From Candidatus Krumholzibacteriia bacterium (GTDB taxonomy: Bacteria; Krumholzibacteriota; Krumholzibacteriia; LZORAL124-64-63): a stretch of 64,000 bases of DNA. A program made the translations under genes and the position numbers. Positions 1 through 8,651 of this stretch are shown in pieces; the stretch's first letter is position 1, and each line of letters opens with the position of its first letter. The stretch covers positions 129,762 through 193,761 of the forward strand of contig JADGDU010000005.1 in NCBI GenBank assembly GCA_016744705.1. The letters run 5' to 3'. Below the pieces are notes generated by a model. The model had not been told where the DNA came from. It ran no database searches and worked only from the letters and a program-made list of their open reading frames with translations.

Positions 1-458
1 AGATTTTTGTGGACGGCCACGATTCATGGAGCGCCGCAGTCGCCTTGAACATTCCTGTTTTCGACGGCTTGCTCAATCGGGGACTGGTGGCAGAAAGCGA
101 TGCCATGATTCGCCGCACGGAAGCTGAGCAAACTGGCAACCGGCGGCTGGTTCAGGTGGAAATGCTGGAACTTCTGGCAAACCTCCGCTTGGCGCGTGAT
201 GTTCTAACGGCCGTGGAATTGAATCAAAAACGCAGCGAAGACGTTCTGGAAGAAAGTTTGCTCATGCTGGAAATGGGTAAAATCAATTACCTTGATGTTT
301 TGGTTTCAGAATCGAACAGAGCCGAAGCCCGCAGCAATGTTATTGACGCCCGGCATGAGGTTCTGGCCCTGTCGGCATCCATGAAACGCGCCCTTGGCTT
401 TTCTCCCCTTTTGCCCTTTAAAGCTATTCCCGGTTTGGTGACGGAGGTTACCCCATGA
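1..458 (+). CDS. TolC-family outer membrane efflux protein, 3' part only
   Basis: Outer membrane channel of a tripartite efflux pump. Only the last ~151 residues are present; the frame is open to the left edge, so the start lies outside the window. The remaining part shows the family pattern of a beta strand turn (NIPVFDGLLNRG) followed by long amphipathic helices rich in Leu, Glu and Ala (residues ~40-100), which form the periplasmic tunnel. The stop overlaps the start of the adaptor gene by 4 nt (ATGA), so it is translationally coupled to the adaptor and pump genes. TolC paralogues are hard to separate by substrate and none can be named here. Confidence 0.9.
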   Translation, partial: IFVDGHDSWSAAVALNIPVFDGLLNRGLVAESDAMIRRTEAEQTGNRRLVQVEMLELLANLRLARDVLTAVELNQKRSEDVLEESLLMLEMGKINYLDVLVSESNRAEARSNVIDARHEVLALSASMKRALGFSPLLPFKAIPGLVTEVTP

Positions 459-1597
459 AGTTCTTTGGAAAAATGATCGACTATTTGAATGCATACCGGG
501 GACTGAGTTTGGTCATCATCGGTTTGGCTTTTGTGGTAAGCGGATGTAATGATGAACCCGAAAGTGCGCCCACGCCTGAAGTGCCTCGCAATGTCCGGGT
601 CGTAGAGCTTTCACCCAGCCAACTGACGGAATATTTTGAAATTTCAGGGCCTGTGGCTCCCGTACGCGGAACAGTCCTTAGCGCGGAAGAGTCGGGTACA
701 GTACTGAAATTGGCCGCCAGCAAAGGACAAACGGTGGTCCAGGGTGATGTCATCGTCCAGCTGGACCGCGCAATTCTGGCAGCCGATATGGAATCGTCCG
801 CAGCCAATCTGGAAGCCCAGAGTTACAACGTAGACAAAGTTCGAAAATTGAACAAAGCAGGCAAAGTTAGCCGCATGGAACTGCTCAATGCTGAGAGCCT
901 TTTCGAGCAGGCTAAATCCGCAGCCGCCATCAGCAAAGAGCGCTTTAATCGATCGGCTATCCGGGCTCCTTTTGCCGGTGTAATCGTGGAACGATATGTG
1001 GAATTAGGCCAACTGGTGACTCCTGGCCAAAGGGTAGTTCGCATCATTGATCCATCCACCTTGAAGTTGGAAGCCTACCTCACGGATCAGGAGGTGTCCT
1101 GGGTCAGGGTAGGCACCACGGCCCAACTAAAAATGGGGGGAAACAGCAGTGTGGTTTTGGGAACCGTAACCTGGGTCGGGCTGGAAGCAGATCGTATGAC
1201 GGGCAAATTCAAAATGGAATTGGAAATTGCCAATGGTGAAGGAAAGCTCCGCAGTGGTGTCATCGGCCGGGCAAAAATTGCCAAGAATGTATTGGATGGA
1301 GTCCTTAGCATTCCTCGTGATGCGGTCATGCACAATGGTCGGGGAACCAGCGTTTTTGTTGTGGAGGGGGACAGAGCTTTCCAACGAATCATCAATCTGG
1401 GGGCCGATCAAGGTTCCATGGTGACTGTGGATGGCGGTCTTAAGGCAGGGGACAACCTGGTGGTCAGAGGCCACCGTTCTCTGCGCGATAGCAGCCTGGT
1501 TAAAATCACCGAAATCTCTCCCAGAAGTGACGGCATGATGGTAGAAGATTCCGCCGTGCTTTTGCAGGAGTCAGCAACCACGGAGGGTGAGGGATGA
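455..1597 (+). CDS. RND efflux periplasmic adaptor (MFP/HlyD family) lipoprotein
   Basis: Membrane fusion protein linking an inner-membrane RND pump to a TolC channel. The 380 aa protein has a hydrophobic segment at ~18-30 ending in a lipobox (VVSGC, Cys31), so it is probably a lipid-anchored periplasmic protein. The order is typical: biotinyl-lipoyl half-motif (ISGPVAPVRGTVLSAEESG), short coiled coil, second lipoyl half (IRAPFAGVI), beta barrel and membrane-proximal domain. The length matches AcrA-type adaptors. It overlaps both neighbours by 4 nt. The exported substrate cannot be read from the sequence. Confidence 0.95.
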   Translation: MKFFGKMIDYLNAYRGLSLVIIGLAFVVSGCNDEPESAPTPEVPRNVRVVELSPSQLTEYFEISGPVAPVRGTVLSAEESGTVLKLAASKGQTVVQGDVIVQLDRAILAADMESSAANLEAQSYNVDKVRKLNKAGKVSRMELLNAESLFEQAKSAAAISKERFNRSAIRAPFAGVIVERYVELGQLVTPGQRVVRIIDPSTLKLEAYLTDQEVSWVRVGTTAQLKMGGNSSVVLGTVTWVGLEADRMTGKFKMELEIANGEGKLRSGVIGRAKIAKNVLDGVLSIPRDAVMHNGRGTSVFVVEGDRAFQRIINLGADQGSMVTVDGGLKAGDNLVVRGHRSLRDSSLVKITEISPRSDGMMVEDSAVLLQESATTEGEG

Positions 1598-4500
1598 AAC
1601 TTACCTCAGGTGCGATCACACGTTATCCGATGATTTTTGCTTTCATGTTCATCATTGTCGTGATCGGTGTGCAGGCGTATATCGGTTTACCCCGGGAAAG
1701 CTCTCCCGATGTGAAGATTCCTTTTGTCTCCGTGGCCGCCCCTTACGCAGGCACAAGTCCCGAAGATATGGAGAACCTTGTGACGCGTAAACTTGAGCAG
1801 CAGCTCAAGGGTGTGGAAGATCTCAAGGAAATGAAGAGCATGTCCGCTTATGGCATTTCTGTCATCAGCTTGGAATTCGATTCATCGGTGGATATCAGTG
1901 ATGCCCTGCAATCGGTTCGCGACCGGGTGGAATTGGCCAAACCTGATTTGCCCACCGATCCTCGCAATGATCTTGTAGTCCAGGAAATCAGCGCCTCAGA
2001 TCTGTTCCCGGTTATGCAGGTGAACTTATCCGGCGAAATCGATCTTTTCCTTTTAAAGGAATTGGGCGAGGACCTGCAGGAAGATCTGGAACAAATTCCA
2101 GGCATCCTTTCGGTTGATTTGATTGGGGGCATCGAGAATGAAGTGAAGGTGGAAGTAGATCCGGAGAAGCTGGTCTATTACAACCTGTCTCTGGTGGATG
2201 TACAAGATGCCGTGGCCTTGCAAAACATGACCATTCCCGGTGGCAAGCTGTCTTTGGGAATGTACGACTATCAGGTGCGAGTGCCCGGAGAAGTGGATGC
2301 TCCTGAGGAGATTTTAGACTTTGTGGTTAATCCGGGCATTGATCCTCCGGTGTTCCTGCGGGATGTGGCCACGGTTACTTTTGGCATGAAAGATCGTGAG
2401 ACCATCAGCCGGGTTGGTGGTGTGGATGCCGTGACTTTGCTGGTTAAAAAGCGCAGTGGCGAAAACATCATCAAAATTGCTGAAAAAGTTCGCATCATCA
2501 TTGAACAGGAAAAAACGAATTTTCCTGATGGCGTGAACGTTGCAATTGTGGCCGATCAATCCATACAAATTCGCAACATGGTGACAGAACTTGAAAACAA
2601 TATCCTCAGTGGCTTGATGCTGGTGGTTTTGGTCCTGCTTTCTTTCTTTGGCGTGCGCAATGCCATTTTCGTGGGCGCAGCCATTCCCTTTTCCATGCTC
2701 ATCACCTTCGTGGTCCTTAAGGCCATGGGGATCACCTTGAACATGGTGGTTCTCTTCAGTCTGATTCTGGCCTTGGGTATGCTGGTGGACAACGCCATCG
2801 TGATTGTGGAAAACATTTTCCGCCATCGCGGCCAGGGTAAAGGTGCCAATGAGGCGGCGGCGTACGGCACAAGCCAAGTGGCGGGAGCCGTGATTGCTTC
2901 CACATTGACCACCGTTTGCGCTTTTGGTCCTATGATCTTGTGGCCCGGCATCATGGGTGAGTTCATGAAGTATCTGCCAATCACGGTGATCATTACTTTG
3001 CTCAGCTCCCTTCTGGTGGCCTTGATTTTCAACCCGGTTCTTTGTGCCCGGTTCATGCCAGTGCCCAAATCCGGTAAAGGAAATGAATTGCTTGGTGACC
3101 GGCTCATCCGCTTCGGATTGGGCACTTACCGCCCTGTTCTTACCTGGGCCTTGAATCACCGGGTTGTAGTTTTGATTGGCATCAATATTTTGCTAATAGC
3201 CACAGGTGTGATGTTCAAATATTTCAATCACGGTGTGGAGCTTTTTCCGGAAACTGAGCCCCAAATTGCAGCTGTGAATATTGCAGCACCCAGTGGCACC
3301 CGCATTGAGGCCACCGACCACTTTGCCGAAATTGTGGAAAAAGAAGTTGGTGAAATCTCGGATCTGAAAGCTTACAACACTGTAGTTGGCGCTTCGTTTG
3401 CTGACCAATTGGGGTCTGGACACCCGCCATCTCATCAGGCCACAGTCACTATGGAATTTGTGGACCTTCTTGAACGGGGCACTTCCTCCAGTCAAACCCT
3501 GGAAGTTCTCCGGGATAAAGTGGCAGGATTGACCGGGGCTAAAATCACTGTTGAAAAACAAGAGGAAGGGCCTCCCACCGCGAAACCCATCAACATTGAA
3601 ATTTCTGGTGATGATTTTGATGTGCTGGGAGAAGTGGCTGGTCTCATTCAGGAGCGCATTCGCAACCTGCAGGGTTTGGTGGATATCGATGATAATTATG
3701 ATCACGACCTCCCTGAACTCAGAGTCCTATCGGATGTAGAAAAGGCGGGACGATTTGGTCTGCGCACTTTTGACATTGCCGGCACTTTACGCACCGCTTT
3801 GCATGGTGCTGAAACGGCAAAATTCCGCAAGGGAGAAGACGAATACGACATCACTGTGCGGTATGGCAAAGATTTTCGCGGAAAAGTGGAGGATCTCGAA
3901 AATGCCACGGTATTTTTCGAAGGCAGCACAATTCCCGTCTCTGCATTTGCGGAAGTGGAATATGGCACTGGGCTGGCAGCGGTGCACCGTATCGATGCCC
4001 GCCGTGTGGTGACTGTGACCGCTGACGTTGTCAGTGGACAAAACGAAAAAGCCATGCTGGCTCAGGTTCAGGAGATGTTGGCTGACTTGCCTATGCCCGC
4101 CGGCTACTCCATGACCTACACCGGAAAAAGTGAAGATGAAGAGGAGTCTGCCGCATTCCTTAGTGAAGCCTTCAGCATTGCCATTATGTTGATTTTTGTG
4201 GTTCTTGTGAGCCAGTTCAGTTCGATCACCGTGCCCCTGGTCATCATTTCCAGTGTGGTGCTTTCCCTGATGGGGGTGATGGCGGGATTGATGGTTACGG
4301 GAACACCGTTTGGCATCATTATGACCGGAGTGGGGGTTGTTTCCCTTGCCGGTATCGTGGTCAATAACGCCATTGTTTTGCTGGATTACATTATTCAGTT
4401 GCGGGCGCGGGGTATGGATAAGGTTGAGGCCATCGTGATGGCCGGGGAAAGACGATTCCGCCCGGTGATCCTCACAGCGGTGACAACCATTTTGGGATTG

Positions 4501-4740
4501 ATACCTTTGACGACCGGAATGTCTATCGACTTTGGGGCCATTTTCCGAGCAGAATTTGGAAAAATTCTCATCGTTGGCAGCGATTCTAGTTTATACTGGG
4601 GTCCCATGGGAGTGGCTGTGATCTGGGGATTGGCTGTGGCCACTTTCCTGACCTTGGTGGTTGTACCAGTCATGTACTCGAGTCTGGAGCCCTTCAAGCG
4701 CGGAATGTATTTCATCACTCTTGGTTGGTGGAAAAAGTAG
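1594..4740 (+). CDS. RND efflux transporter permease (AcrB/HAE1-like)
   Basis: Proton-driven inner-membrane exporter of 1048 aa, full length for the family. It has the usual duplicated plan: first TM helix near residues 12-32, a large periplasmic porter loop, a TM bundle, then a second loop from ~540 and a second TM bundle. The TM4 motif reads LVDNAIVIVEN, with Asp399 for proton transfer followed by Asn where AcrB has a second Asp; this variant is common outside enterobacteria. The loop after TM1 opens with GLPRESSPDVKIPFVSV. It is the last gene of the tolC-mfp-rnd operon and is followed by a strong terminator. HAE1-like drug efflux is more likely than the heavy-metal CusA type, but the substrate is unknown. 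Confidence 0.95.
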   Translation: MKLTSGAITRYPMIFAFMFIIVVIGVQAYIGLPRESSPDVKIPFVSVAAPYAGTSPEDMENLVTRKLEQQLKGVEDLKEMKSMSAYGISVISLEFDSSVDISDALQSVRDRVELAKPDLPTDPRNDLVVQEISASDLFPVMQVNLSGEIDLFLLKELGEDLQEDLEQIPGILSVDLIGGIENEVKVEVDPEKLVYYNLSLVDVQDAVALQNMTIPGGKLSLGMYDYQVRVPGEVDAPEEILDFVVNPGIDPPVFLRDVATVTFGMKDRETISRVGGVDAVTLLVKKRSGENIIKIAEKVRIIIEQEKTNFPDGVNVAIVADQSIQIRNMVTELENNILSGLMLVVLVLLSFFGVRNAIFVGAAIPFSMLITFVVLKAMGITLNMVVLFSLILALGMLVDNAIVIVENIFRHRGQGKGANEAAAYGTSQVAGAVIASTLTTVCAFGPMILWPGIMGEFMKYLPITVIITLLSSLLVALIFNPVLCARFMPVPKSGKGNELLGDRLIRFGLGTYRPVLTWALNHRVVVLIGINILLIATGVMFKYFNHGVELFPETEPQIAAVNIAAPSGTRIEATDHFAEIVEKEVGEISDLKAYNTVVGASFADQLGSGHPPSHQATVTMEFVDLLERGTSSSQTLEVLRDKVAGLTGAKITVEKQEEGPPTAKPINIEISGDDFDVLGEVAGLIQERIRNLQGLVDIDDNYDHDLPELRVLSDVEKAGRFGLRTFDIAGTLRTALHGAETAKFRKGEDEYDITVRYGKDFRGKVEDLENATVFFEGSTIPVSAFAEVEYGTGLAAVHRIDARRVVTVTADVVSGQNEKAMLAQVQEMLADLPMPAGYSMTYTGKSEDEEESAAFLSEAFSIAIMLIFVVLVSQFSSITVPLVIISSVVLSLMGVMAGLMVTGTPFGIIMTGVGVVSLAGIVVNNAIVLLDYIIQLRARGMDKVEAIVMAGERRFRPVILTAVTTILGLIPLTTGMSIDFGAIFRAEFGKILIVGSDSSLYWGPMGVAVIWGLAVATFLTLVVVPVMYSSLEPFKRGMYFITLGWWKK

Positions 4741-4750
4741 TTATGAAATT

Positions 4751-4788
4751 AAAACCGGGAGTGGTAAAGCCCACTCCCGGTTTTTTTT
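4751..4788 (+). terminator. Rho-independent terminator after the RND operon
   Basis: Ten-base-pair GC-rich stem (CCGGGAGTGG / CCACTCCCGG) with a 6-nt loop, flanked by AAAA and eight T residues. It begins 10 nt after the permease stop. The A-tract on the left means it could also serve the convergent octaheme cytochrome gene, which ends at 4805. Confidence 0.93.
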
Positions 4789-4804
4789 GTATGCCCTTGG
4801 AATC

Positions 4805-6208
4805 TTATTTCAAGGAATCCAGAATCGGGTCTTTCTTATAACCCAACTCTTTCCAATTTAAGCGTCCGCCATCACTGTGACAATCCAGACACTGCAAGGC
4901 CTGATCAGCCGGCCTCACTTCATGGTAAATGCCCATGTAGCGTTTGGTTTTGACCCATTCATAATCAGGATGATGGTTGCCATATGCAGAGGCGCTGCCT
5001 TCATTCACTGCTTTTACGATATCGCCATCCACAAAGAATTCATCCACAGCCAGAGGAATCAACCACTGTTCCTCTCTTAAAACAGGCAAGACCGCTTCAT
5101 GCAATTTGAAAGCATGAAGTTTGGACTTCTTGTCCTTACGGTTTCCTTGGGGATCCATCATGGTGATGGATCCATCATCGTTGTATTCTACTTTTTCACC
5201 CATTTTCATCACTCTGGTGGTGCCGTTATACCAGGCATAAACCGGGGTGACATTTTGGCCAAAGGTGATGGTTGCCGAATATTTGTTGGCTTCTTCGTGT
5301 CGCTGAGGGGTGGACCAATCCCGTTTCATATCAGTTTTGTCAGTTTTGGCAAATTCTGTGATATGACACACGGTGCAGTAAACCTTTTCCGTATGATAAT
5401 CGAGGGCCGGCACATTGTGTGGTTGTTCTTCATGACAGCTGGTGCAAAACAGAAGATTGTCTGGACTGTCGGTGCCAGCCAGATCGCTGCCCCGTCCTCG
5501 CACTCGGTGGTCGTTGCCCGCGTGGCAATCCACACACTGCATATTGTTGCCTTCGGTGGCCATGTGCACATCGAAATCAGGACTGCAATCCGCCAGTTCG
5601 TATTCGATATCTCCCCGTTTATAGTTTTGCCCACCGCCGGCTCCCGCATGGCAGCGTAAACACATTTTGCGTTTGGGCAAGCTGATGCGTTTAGAGATGG
5701 AATCCATGCCTCTTTGGTTTTTCCAAAGGATGGGTTTCCATTCCCACTGTCCATCTTCATCCTGGTAGGCATCGCGCCGGTAACCCGAGGCATGACAAAT
5801 CAGGCAATCGATATTTTCCAGTTGTTCTTTACTTAAAATGGGAGAAGGCATTTTACCCAAACCCGCATGACATTTGGAACATCCCTGGGCTATGACTTTA
5901 CCATCAGAATTTACGGCGTTGCCAATCCAGCTGGGACCAGGACTGGTGCAAAAATCATTCATCGTATTCAGTTTGCCCAACTTCTCGTTGTCGGCGTTGA
6001 CAACTTGAGGGGCATCACCCAACCACTGATAGTGTTGGGAATGGAAGAAGGTGGTTGCCTCTTCTTCATGACAGAAAAGGCACGTTTCGGTGCCTTCGTA
6101 AGTGTCGAAATATTCCTGATGCGGATAAAAGCGACGCTTGGCCGAGGAATCCCCCGACCAAGCTGTCACGATCACCAGCGCCAACATTATGGCTGCTGAT
6201 ATTCTCAT
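4805..6208 (-). CDS. octaheme c-type cytochrome, tetrathionate reductase (OTR)-like family
   Basis: Exported multiheme cytochrome of 467 aa with a Sec signal peptide (hydrophobic segment at ~5-17) and exactly eight CxxCH haem motifs, with Cys at 43, 110, 135, 183, 225, 255, 278 and 440. Spacing and surrounding motifs match the octaheme tetrathionate-reductase family: GCSKCHAGLG, NIDCLICHASG, CLRCHAGAGGG followed by RGDIEYEL and DVHM, then CVDCHAGNDH. Members reduce small nitrogen or sulfur oxyanions in vitro; the physiological substrate is often unclear. It starts 12 nt after the porin stop with an AGAAGGGG ribosome site, so it is the last gene of a three-gene cytochrome/porin operon. A role purely as an electron relay is the main alternative. 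Confidence 0.85.
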   Translation of the reverse strand: MRISAAIMLALVIVTAWSGDSSAKRRFYPHQEYFDTYEGTETCLFCHEEEATTFFHSQHYQWLGDAPQVVNADNEKLGKLNTMNDFCTSPGPSWIGNAVNSDGKVIAQGCSKCHAGLGKMPSPILSKEQLENIDCLICHASGYRRDAYQDEDGQWEWKPILWKNQRGMDSISKRISLPKRKMCLRCHAGAGGGQNYKRGDIEYELADCSPDFDVHMATEGNNMQCVDCHAGNDHRVRGRGSDLAGTDSPDNLLFCTSCHEEQPHNVPALDYHTEKVYCTVCHITEFAKTDKTDMKRDWSTPQRHEEANKYSATITFGQNVTPVYAWYNGTTRVMKMGEKVEYNDDGSITMMDPQGNRKDKKSKLHAFKLHEAVLPVLREEQWLIPLAVDEFFVDGDIVKAVNEGSASAYGNHHPDYEWVKTKRYMGIYHEVRPADQALQCLDCHSDGGRLNWKELGYKKDPILDSLK

Positions 6209-6220
6209 TAAAATCCCCTT

Positions 6221-7852
6221 CTAGAACCTGGCACTGAAGCCCAAAGAAATTTTGCCCGCCTTGGAGTAGGTGGGGTAACCAAGAACCGACGTTTCGGCAA
6301 GATCCTTGGGAGCACCAATATGCCAGCCGGAGCCGGAGTAATCGTAGTTGTAGTTGATGTATCCCAGTTTCAGCACAAAGTTCCTGCTCACTCGGTGGGT
6401 CACATAACCCTCAATGACGGTACCACGGGTGCTGGTTTTAGGAGCAATGAGATCATCCTGGGCAGGAGCAAAGTTGAACCAATATTCCGAACCCCTATTC
6501 CACTCAAGACCAATTTTCGTCTTGTTATTACTGAGGTTGTACCGGGCACCGATGTAATACATGGAACCATTTTGTTCTTCGGGGGAGGTGAAGGGGTCGG
6601 ACATGAGACCACCGAAGGGAGTGGTCACATCTTCAGGGTTGGTCTTCATCCAGGACCCGGTCACGAACCAATCAATGGGACCATCACGACGAGCCAGCAG
6701 AATACTCGCCAAGTCGATTTCACCCAGGTTGGCCGAAGGAGAATATCGGGTCACGATAGGGCCGGGCATGGGGTTGCCGGTGACTGGATCATTGGGCATA
6801 ATCACGTAGCCATTAAAGCCGTCGGTGACATTGAAAGCACGGGCGACAGTGGTTTGAATTTGCATTGATTCACTGTTGTAGGCATCGATGTTGAAACCGA
6901 AGAAGGAGGCATCTTTCAACATATCGGCCTGCATGGTGCCGTTGCCGTATTGGCTTTCGTAACCCAGGCCATAACAGGCCCGCACTGTTGTGTATTCACC
7001 AAAGCTGTAGCCCAAGGTGGCGCCATCAAATTGGAAGTCGATGACGGTCCCCATGGGAGTGCCAGAGCGCATTTCGTCATGCCGATAATGCAGTGGAGGA
7101 CCACCAGTGCTGGGGCGGCGTCCAAGACTCAGATAGGTGGGGGTTCCGCCCATATTCTTCCATGTGAAATATGCGCGTTCCACCTTGAGAGTTTCATCAC
7201 CGGGAACTCCAGGAGTACTGACATCCATGGCCATGGTATTGGCCTGTCCGTTGAAAACTCCTGTGCCGGTGCTTGCTCCCCAAGGTTTGTACATGCTCAA
7301 ACGGCCAGTGAAACTCACATTTGAGGAAACCTTGGCATCCATGTTCAGGCGCAAACGTGTGGTGTAGAGGATGTCGTTATCGGTTTTATACCCTTCAGTG
7401 AAGGTGTAAGGAACCAAAGCTCCCATAAAACCATTCAGTTGTTCGGGGGTCATCATGCCCACCGCGCCTTTGAGCTGAGCAAAGGTCAGGTTATTTGCGA
7501 AGTACAGATAATCGGAGTAATTGGCCTGGATAAAATTGCTAATATCCACAGGGTCCATGGGGTTCATACCACTGGCGGGAAAGTCAGGGTGGCCCTGCAT
7601 GAACATGGAACTGGTCATCAACTGCTGCAGTTTCATACCATCAAAATAATCAGGCACTTCGCCGGTGATGTTGTGGGCCTCAATGCGCAAATCTCCACCC
7701 CACTGGATGGCGTCTTTTTTATCGTTCACTTCCAACTTTTGCACTTTTTTGCGCAGCTCTTTAACTTTTTCTTCCGTTGTTTTGGCGAAGGCGCCACTGA
7801 CGAGAGAAATCATGACCACGATGGTCAAAATAGCCAATAAAGTTCTTTTCAT
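6221..7852 (-). CDS. outer membrane porin of a cytochrome cluster (DUF3373-like)
   Basis: Predicted outer membrane beta barrel of 543 aa. The open frame extends to 7915, but ATG at 7852 is preferred because GGAAGGG lies just upstream and the protein then opens with a clean Sec signal (MKRTLLAILTIVVMISLVSG, cleavage after AFA). A short coiled coil follows (EEKVKELRKKVQKLE), then alternating aromatic/glycine strands (LRIEAHNITGEV, YIGARYNLSNNKTKIGLEW) ending in Phe (SLGFSARF), the usual barrel-assembly end. A coiled coil plus barrel resembles the putative porins found beside multiheme cytochromes; membership of DUF3373 is an inference. It lies between a monoheme and an octaheme cytochrome gene and may form a conduit or substrate channel. 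Confidence 0.75.
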   Translation of the reverse strand: MKRTLLAILTIVVMISLVSGAFAKTTEEKVKELRKKVQKLEVNDKKDAIQWGGDLRIEAHNITGEVPDYFDGMKLQQLMTSSMFMQGHPDFPASGMNPMDPVDISNFIQANYSDYLYFANNLTFAQLKGAVGMMTPEQLNGFMGALVPYTFTEGYKTDNDILYTTRLRLNMDAKVSSNVSFTGRLSMYKPWGASTGTGVFNGQANTMAMDVSTPGVPGDETLKVERAYFTWKNMGGTPTYLSLGRRPSTGGPPLHYRHDEMRSGTPMGTVIDFQFDGATLGYSFGEYTTVRACYGLGYESQYGNGTMQADMLKDASFFGFNIDAYNSESMQIQTTVARAFNVTDGFNGYVIMPNDPVTGNPMPGPIVTRYSPSANLGEIDLASILLARRDGPIDWFVTGSWMKTNPEDVTTPFGGLMSDPFTSPEEQNGSMYYIGARYNLSNNKTKIGLEWNRGSEYWFNFAPAQDDLIAPKTSTRGTVIEGYVTHRVSRNFVLKLGYINYNYDYSGSGWHIGAPKDLAETSVLGYPTYSKAGKISLGFSARF

Positions 7853-7905
7853 TTCTTTACCCTTCCAGGGGAAAATGTTCATCCGTTTCGAAGCATTCGA
7901 ATCGG

Positions 7906-8277
7906 TTATCCGCAAGTCATGGGCTGTTCGCTATCAGCCGCGTGGTCCATGCAAAATTTCCTCACCGCTTTGAGCATTTCGTCGTTCCACATGTCGGTGA
8001 CGGTTTTTTTCTCATCTTTGGGGCAAACCACTTCCTGGTGTGTTTCCACCCAAAGCTCATCAAAAAATTCTTCCCATTGTTCTTCAATCAAAGTCATGGG
8101 GGTGTATTCACCGGCGTCAGCATCAGCTGTGTGACATGTTTTACAATGGTTTTTGAAGAGATCTTTGCCATCCCATGTCTTCTCTTTGGCCACTTCTTCT
8201 TCGCCAAAAGCAAAGCTGGCAACCAAGAGGACAAGGCTCGTTAGAAAAATTGTGCGAACTAAAGGTGAACGGAACAT
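7906..8277 (-). CDS. small periplasmic monoheme cytochrome c
   Basis: A 123 aa protein with a Sec signal peptide (LVRTIFLTSLVLLVASFAFG) and one CxxCH motif, CKTCH, near residue 45. TPMTL follows about 15 residues later and may carry the Met axial ligand, as in class I cytochromes. Two further Cys (CMDHAADSEQPMTCG) at the C-terminus could form a disulfide. It is the first gene of the minus-strand cytochrome/porin operon, 53 nt before the porin start. Its likely job is to carry electrons to the octaheme enzyme; no partner can be proven from sequence. Confidence 0.8.
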   Translation of the reverse strand: MFRSPLVRTIFLTSLVLLVASFAFGEEEVAKEKTWDGKDLFKNHCKTCHTADADAGEYTPMTLIEEQWEEFFDELWVETHQEVVCPKDEKKTVTDMWNDEMLKAVRKFCMDHAADSEQPMTCG

Positions 8278-8499
8278 GAAGGCCTCCTGCCGGAATCCGG
8301 CTGATTAATTGGTAATACACTTCCTCGACTATTATCTGCGTATTATCGCGACTGTCTTTACGACGATATTTGAAAAGCGAAACTAACAGACTAGGGTTGT
8401 CATAGTCAAGTCACAGAAGAGGGGGGCTGGAAGTCTGACTAAATTGACTCGAATGGTATTGATGTCTGTTCTCAAAATTACAATGATCTAATACTTAAC

Positions 8500-8516
8500 T
8501 TGTTGGTGTACAACAA
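8500..8516. promoter_or_regulatory. inverted repeat TTGTTG-N5-CAACAA, operator-like
   Basis: Perfect 6-bp dyad with a 5-nt spacer, between the deiminase gene's 3' end and the cytochrome operon start, about 220 bp upstream of the cytochrome start codon. The symmetry and size fit a dimeric regulator site. It does not match FNR/CRP (TTGAT-N4-ATCAA). Confidence 0.3.
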
Positions 8517-8611
8517 TAACAAATCGAAACCATAGAGGTCTCCTAGGAAAAAAAATATTTAAAAAGAAGCGATATGGAAGGTTGATTGAATAGAGTCGAC
8601 TAAAATTAACA

Positions 8612-8638
8612 GGCTTGGCCCTCCTGGAGAGCCAAACC
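8612..8638 (-). terminator. possible terminator of the deiminase gene
   Basis: Hairpin GGTTTGGC / GCCAAGCC with one mismatch, located 14 nt past the minus-strand stop. The following sequence (TGTTAATTTTAG) is T-rich but has no uninterrupted T run, so it is a weak intrinsic terminator at best. Confidence 0.4.
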
Positions 8639-8651
8639 GGTTAAAAGAGGG

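Larger units (their letters stand above)
8278..8651. other. 374-bp intergenic region upstream of the cytochrome operon
   Basis: AT-rich region holding the minus-strand cytochrome promoter, for which no clear -35/-10 pair was found. It contains a direct repeat of GATAATA (12 bp apart, read on the minus strand near 8330-8350) and a perfect inverted repeat TTGTTG-N5-CAACAA at 8500-8516. Neither is matched to a known regulator. No plausible gene was seen. Confidence 0.5.

Noticed and set aside
2314..3159. 281-codon minus-strand frame inside the RND permease gene
   Set aside because: Antisense shadow of a well-conserved coding sequence; composition is His/Gln rich without any domain.
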